From the NCBI GenBank assembly GCA_947177735.1, contig CAMWVP010000008.1, positions 1 to 45,418 on the forward strand: 45,418 nucleotides of DNA, written 5' to 3'. This document shows positions 41,033 to 45,418 of the stretch, one piece after another (position 1 is the stretch's first letter; every line of letters starts with the position of its first letter). This DNA is from an uncultured Clostridia bacterium (GTDB taxonomy: Bacteria; Bacillota; Clostridia; Oscillospirales; Ruminococcaceae). The translations under genes were made by a program, and so were the position numbers. The notes under the pieces are model-generated. The model searched no databases. It saw only the letters and a program-made list of their open reading frames with translations, and had not been told where the DNA came from.

Positions 41033-42052
41033 ATGTTTGGAATGAACAAGGACATCGGTATTGATCTTGGTACGGCTAATACGCTCGTTTATATGAGAGG
41101 AAAGGGAATTATAATCCGCGAGCCTTCGGTGGTCGCGGTGGATAAGAAAGCGAGTCAGGTGCGCTACGTCGGGCAGGAGGCTAAGGACGTTATAGGACGC
41201 ACCCCGGGCTCGATAGTTGCCGTTAGACCGCTTAAGGACGGCGTTATCGCGGATTTCGACATGACGTCGATAATGCTCGGTCAGTTTATCAAAAAAGCGC
41301 TCAAGGGCAGAAGCAAGGCGCGTGTAATAATTTGTATACCGTCGGGAGTTACCGCGGTAGAACGCAGAGCCGTTAAAGAGGCAGCGGAGCAGGCGGGCGC
41401 AAAGCGCGTATCCATTATCGAGGAGCCTATGGCGGCGGCTATCGGCGCGGGGCTGCCCGTAGCCGAGCCTATGGGAAGCATGATCGTCGATATCGGCGGC
41501 GGTACGAGCGAGGTGGCTATAATCTCCCTCGGCGGCATAGTTGCGGCGCGTTCCGTAAGAGTTGCGGGCGATGAGTTCGATACCGCGATAATCAACTACA
41601 TCAAGAAGAAATACAACCTCCTCATTGGCGAGAGGACTGCCGAGAATATCAAGACCGGTATCGGTTCGGCGTTCAAGACGGACGAGAACGAGCCCGTTAT
41701 GGACATCAAGGGCAGAAACCTGCTCAACGGTCTGCCCGAGAACATAACCATCACCTCCGAGGAGGTTCGCGAAGCGCTGACGGAGCCGTTGTCGCACGTT
41801 ATCGACGCTATCAAGACTACCCTCGAGAAATGTCCGCCCGAGCTCGCCGCAGACATCATCGAGAGCGGCATTATGCTTGCGGGCGGCGGTGCGCTGCTGC
41901 GCGGGCTTGACAAGCTCATACACGAGGAGACGGGTATGCCCGTCAAGATCGCCGAGAGACCTCTCGACTGTGTTGCGGACGGTACGGGCAAGGTTCTCGA
42001 GAACATCGACAAGCTTGAGGACGTTCTCAGCGAGGACGAGATGATCTACTGA
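41033..42052 (+). CDS. mreB: Rod shape-determining protein MreB
   Basis: Actin-like ATPase that guides side-wall synthesis under the membrane. The phosphate 1 motif [15 protein letters not shown], the SVVAV strand, [14 protein letters not shown], the phosphate 2 motif [16 protein letters not shown] and the adenosine motif [15 protein letters not shown] are intact. 339 residues, normal. GGAGGA precedes the ATG. First gene of the mreBCD-PBP2 cluster, which suggests a rod-shaped cell. Confidence 0.97.
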   Translation: MFGMNKDIGIDLGTANTLVYMRGKGIIIREPSVVAVDKKASQVRYVGQEAKDVIGRTPGSIVAVRPLKDGVIADFDMTSIMLGQFIKKALKGRSKARVIICIPSGVTAVERRAVKEAAEQAGAKRVSIIEEPMAAAIGAGLPVAEPMGSMIVDIGGGTSEVAIISLGGIVAARSVRVAGDEFDTAIINYIKKKYNLLIGERTAENIKTGIGSAFKTDENEPVMDIKGRNLLNGLPENITITSEEVREALTEPLSHVIDAIKTTLEKCPPELAADIIESGIMLAGGGALLRGLDKLIHEETGMPVKIAERPLDCVADGTGKVLENIDKLEDVLSEDEMIY

Positions 42053-42054
42053 TA

Positions 42055-42107
42055 ATTATGACGATCAAGCGTTTCAACGAAATATCTCATAACAACTTTG
42101 TCATAAT
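42055..42107 (+). other. Hairpin between mreB and mreC
   Basis: ATTATGAC (42055-42062) pairs perfectly with GTCATAAT (42100-42107) around 37 bases. No T-run. It may tune the ratio of MreB to the downstream proteins. Confidence 0.45.
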
Positions 42108-42122
42108 GATTTGTGGTGGACT

Positions 42123-42986
42123 ATGAAGGATTTTTTTCACAGCGTTAAATTTAAGATACTGATCTGCATAGGTGCGCTGCTGCTGGGGCTTATGACCTAC
42201 GTTGCGGTGACGGTCGGAAAGGAAACGCCTCCCGAGCAGATAATCGGCACTCTGACATACCCCTTCGTGAGCATCGCCAACGGCATAGCGGACGGTGTTG
42301 GCGGCTTTATCGACAAGCTAGTCAATGCCGATAAATACAAGACCGAGAACGACGAGCTGAACGCGAAGCTTTCCGAGATGTACAAACAGACGATGGACTA
42401 TGAATCGCTTCAGAAAGAGAACGAGCGTCTACGCGAGATGCTCGAGCTCAAAAAGAAGCACGAGGACTATATGTTCTCCGAGCCGTGCGACATTATCGAG
42501 CGCAACGCGAACGACATCTACGGCGGCTTTACCATCAGCATTGGCGAGAACAGCGGGCTGTCGGAGAATGATCCCGTCATAACCTCGATAGGGCTTGTCG
42601 GCAGGGTGACCAAGACAGCGGCGAACTATGCGCGTGTGACGACTATAATCAGCCCCCAGGTAAACGTCGGCGTATACACGATGCGCGCCAAGACGACGGG
42701 CGTTATTGAAAACAACATAGAATCCGCCTCGAAAGGGCTGTGTCTGATGAGTGATATCCTCAAGGACGCCGATATCAAGGAGGGCGACGTCATCTTTACG
42801 TCGGGAAAGAGCGGACTGTTCCCCGCGGATATCATGGTGGGCACGGTCACCGAGGTCTACGACGACCCCAACGGTCTGTCCAAGCACGCGCTCATAGAGC
42901 CTGCCGAGGACGTCAAGAGCGTGACTATGGCGTTTGTCGTTACGGACTTCAGCGGCAAGGGCGTTCCTTTTGAAATTGGAGAATAA
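42123..42986 (+). CDS. mreC: Rod shape-determining protein MreC
   Basis: Bitopic membrane protein that links MreB to periplasmic-side PBP2. One helix (about residues 9-29) is followed by a coiled coil (ENDELNAKLSEMY to LREMLELKKKH, about 75-115) and two beta-barrel domains with the typical GLVGRV and VTSIGLVG phrases. 287 residues. The ATG at 42123 is preferred because GGTGG lies before it; a TTG at 42111 in frame is an alternative. mreD follows after 9 bases. Confidence 0.93.
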   Translation: MKDFFHSVKFKILICIGALLLGLMTYVAVTVGKETPPEQIIGTLTYPFVSIANGIADGVGGFIDKLVNADKYKTENDELNAKLSEMYKQTMDYESLQKENERLREMLELKKKHEDYMFSEPCDIIERNANDIYGGFTISIGENSGLSENDPVITSIGLVGRVTKTAANYARVTTIISPQVNVGVYTMRAKTTGVIENNIESASKGLCLMSDILKDADIKEGDVIFTSGKSGLFPADIMVGTVTEVYDDPNGLSKHALIEPAEDVKSVTMAFVVTDFSGKGVPFEIGE

Positions 42987-42995
42987 CATAACCTT

Positions 42996-43595
42996 ATGAA
43001 GAAAATATCGGGAAGCAAAGCGCGTTCGCGCAAAATGATGCTGCGCGGTTTTCTGCGCTGGTTTCTGTACGCGGCGGTTTTGCTTTTGTTTTATCTTTTC
43101 GAGACCAATCCGCTTATACGCGGTTATTGTCCGCTGCTGATAATCCCCCTCGCGACCGCCGTGGCAATGTACGAGGGAGACCTTGCGGCGGGTATTTTCG
43201 GAGTGTTCTGCGGGCTTATGCTCGATATGGCGAGCGGCGTTACCATCACGGGCTTTTCGGCGCTGTGGCTGCTGTGCGCGTGTCCGTTCATCTCCCTGCT
43301 GTCGCGGTTTCTGATAAAGGTGACTTTTTTCAGTCATTTTATAGTCACTGCCGCGGTTACGGTCGTAATGGGAGCTATGGACTTCCTTTTCGTCCACTGG
43401 ATGTGGGAGGGTGCGGGCAGCTCCATATCGTTCACGCGCAGCATCATTCCCGCGTACGGCGGAGCGATCTGCTTTGCTATCCCCGTCTATTTCCTCATTA
43501 CCCTTATCGTCAGCAAGCTTCGCCCCAAGGAGCAGCGCCGTCTCGAGGAGTCCGCGCAGAGCGCCGAGGAGGCGATTTACAAGGAGAAAGAATAG
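42996..43595 (+). CDS. mreD: Rod shape-determining protein MreD
   Basis: Polytopic membrane protein of 199 residues with five or six helices, part of the elongation complex. The phrase YLFETNPLIRGYCPLLIIPLA and the block EGDLAAGIFGVFCGLMLDM match the family. The N-terminus is basic (KKISGSKARSRKM), fitting a cytoplasmic end. Weak sequence conservation is normal for MreD; position between mreC and PBP2 supports the call. Confidence 0.88.
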   Translation: MKKISGSKARSRKMMLRGFLRWFLYAAVLLLFYLFETNPLIRGYCPLLIIPLATAVAMYEGDLAAGIFGVFCGLMLDMASGVTITGFSALWLLCACPFISLLSRFLIKVTFFSHFIVTAAVTVVMGAMDFLFVHWMWEGAGSSISFTRSIIPAYGGAICFAIPVYFLITLIVSKLRPKEQRRLEESAQSAEEAIYKEKE

Positions 43596-43674
43596 ACGGC
43601 GCGCGAGGAAAAGCCCGAACGAGCGCAGGGAGCGTTGTGATCCGACAGATCAATTGTTTTACAGGTGAGTTATA

Positions 43675-45354
43675 ATGTCAAAAGTTTCATCAATAGTGCG
43701 ATCTATAATTATGGCGACAATTGTCATCGTTATCTCGTTTATGTGCGGCATACGGCTGCTTAAGATACAGATCGTCGACGGCGCGGGGTATCTGAGCATG
43801 ACCAAGAACAAGGTCGCCGAGCAGGATATCGAGGCGGCGCGCGGTCAGATCGTCGACGCCAACGGCAAGGTGCTGAACACCAACAAGATAATTTACAATG
43901 TCAATTTTCAGTATTCCTCGCTTGTGGTCGGTTCTTCCCAGAAAGAGATCAACGAGGTGATATACCGCGTTCTGACTGTGCTTGAGAAGAACGGCGAGAA
44001 ATGGAACGATTCGCTCCCGATCAACAGAACGGAGCCTTACGCGTTCGACGAGGATCGCCCCTCGGCTGTCGAGAAGCTCAAGACAACGCTCAACGTAGGC
44101 GGCTACTCGACTGTTGAAAACTGCATTTACCAGCTTTACAAGCAGTACGACATCGATGAAAAGTACGGCGAGAAGATGCGCCGCTCCATCGCTGGAGTAC
44201 GGTATGAGATGGTGATGAAGGACTTTTCCGATTACAATACCAAATTCGTGCTGTCGAGCGACATCAAGGAGGACACCGTACTCGAGCTTAAAGAGCTGAG
44301 CGCGCTGATGAAGGGCGTTGACATCACCGAGAGCTGGGAGCGTCAGTATCTCGACGGAGGTATAGCGGCGCATCTGCGCGGCACTGTGGGCGCTATTTCG
44401 GCGGAGAAGTACGAAGAGCTCAGCGAAAGCGGCTACCTTCTAAACGACGTTATAGGGCTCGACGGCGTAGAACAGGCGCTTGAAAGCGAGCTTCGCGGTA
44501 CGCGGGGCGTGCGCACGATAACGCGAAACTCCGAGACAGGCAGCATTTCCGACGCGGTAACTGTCGCGCCCGTCGCGGGTCATTCCGTTATGCTTACGAT
44601 CGATTCCAACTTTCAGACGCTGCTCCAGGATCTGCTGAGATATCACATCGAGTATCTGAATTCGCCGTATTACACCGCAAAATACGACGCTACACTGCGC
44701 GGAAAGGGCTGCAAGTCGGGCGCTATCGTGGTGCTGGACGTCAAGACTGGCGGACTGCTTGGTGCGGCGACTTATCCGACCTATGACATAAACGACCTCA
44801 TCAACGACTATGAGGAGGTTTTGAACCGTCCGGACGGTCCTCTGTTCAACCGAGCGCTGTTCGGCGAATATCGTCCGGGCTCGACCTTCAAGACGATAAC
44901 CGCGACCGCCGGTATGGCGGATGGCGTTATCACGCCCGACGAGCGGATAGCCTGCTACGGTACGTACACCTATTACACGGGCTATACGCCCGGCTGTCTG
45001 GGATACGGGCATTCGGGCCCCATTCCCGTAAGAGAGGGGCTGCGCGTCTCCTGCAACGTCTTTTTCTATGAGACAGCGCGTCGGCTCGGCATTGACAGAC
45101 TCGCCTACTGGGCGGGGAGGTTCGGCGTGGGGAGAGATCTCGGATTTGAGCTGAATATGAACTACGGGCAGATGAGCTCGATGGAGCTGTTCGAGGAGAA
45201 TAACTACGAATGGTATCCCGGAAACGTTATACAGGCGGGCATCGGGCAGTGCGAGACCGCGCTCACGCCCATGCACCTCGCCGTGCAGGCGCTCACCATA
45301 GCCAACAACGGAGTGCGGCGGGGGCCGCCCCGCCGGCAGGCGGGCGGTAACTAA
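43675..45354 (+). pseudogene. mrdA: Penicillin-binding protein 2, C-terminus lost or corrupted
   Basis: Transpeptidase of the elongation complex. One N-terminal helix (about residues 8-26), a dimerisation domain (about 35-280) and a transpeptidase domain. STFK has the active Ser403 (to Lys406), and the second motif is SCN at 459-461. The third motif, KTG, is absent, because after LTIANNGVR (about residue 545) the frame runs into a GC-rich stretch and stops. A functional PBP2 would continue for perhaps 100-150 residues. The break lies about 100 bases from the window end, where composition changes sharply, so an assembly fault or contig-end chimera is more likely than a real pseudogene. GGTGAG precedes the ATG. 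Confidence 0.85.
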
Positions 45355-45418
45355 GATTTAAACGAAAAGCACAAAGACCAGGCTCGGGTAAAAAAAAGAA
45401 GCAGCCGCCGAACAGGAG
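45318..45418. other. Anomalous sequence at the window end
   Basis: After 45317 a run of G/C with self-complementary pieces (GCGGGG and CCCCGC around 45316-45333) is followed by AT-richer sequence with an eight-A run (45391-45398). It does not continue the PBP2 protein. I see no gene in it. Confidence 0.6.

Noticed and set aside
1-45418. Defence island, prophage, CRISPR array or biosynthetic cluster
   Set aside because: No Cas, integrase, capsid, toxin-antitoxin pair, NRPS or PKS gene was seen. Apart from 29.5-34.4 kb the gene order is core Firmicute.

Overview
The window reads as ordinary chromosome from a low-GC-phylum Clostridium-like bacterium with a fairly GC-rich genome, most likely an Oscillospirales/Ruminococcaceae relative. 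The basis is gene content (SpoIVB sporulation protease, GdpP-rplI-dnaB, tilS-hpt-ftsH, RNase J, a bifunctional Rel, mreBCD-PBP2), strong Shine-Dalgarno sites, and many near-consensus SigA promoters with 17-base spacers. There is no phage, plasmid, CRISPR array, tRNA or rRNA. Most of it is housekeeping; the unusual material lies in small RNAs and repeats, and in a few genes with odd architecture.

Layout. Positions 1-3544 hold GtrA, TrmB, an unknown protein, a GNAT protein and an alpha/beta hydrolase with a cysteine-knuckle insertion. From 3554 to 9859 a promoter drives purB-recJ-rel and a membrane-anchored GIY-YIG protein, ending at a nested palindrome. Positions 9873-13458 carry a metallo-beta-lactamase-fold hydrolase, a small membrane protein and a Clp ATPase without a middle domain. 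A MITE-like palindrome of about 177 bp exactly fills the gap between clp and the convergent spoIVB. From 14970 a perfect promoter and a long structured leader precede RNase J, then gdpP, rplI, dnaB and tilS. hpt and ftsH follow from a second promoter.

Positions 25015-29406 contain a GNAT gene, a zinc-ribbon membrane protein, a YdcF-type protein and a polar amino-acid ABC transporter whose binding-protein gene is followed by two intercistronic hairpins. Positions 29511-32986 carry an FtsX-type permease and its ATPase. An HTH-methyltransferase gene (minus strand) follows, divergent from a probable structured non-coding RNA at 34235-34425. The minus-strand operon tmcAL-murL-murD (38263 to 34424) probably acts on tRNA modification and on MurNAc-L-Ala-Glu assembly through the MurL epimerase route. 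tmcAL is divergent from ackA.

After ackA come a lipoprotein GH5 mannanase-like enzyme and the mreB-mreC-mreD-PBP2 cell-shape cluster. The PBP2 frame is broken in the last 100 bases, where the sequence looks chimeric or of poor quality.

The most interesting points are the structured RNA with a predicted pseudoknot facing the HTH-methyltransferase gene, the MurL/MurD pair, the palindromic element at 13456-13632, and the cysteine-knuckle hydrolase.
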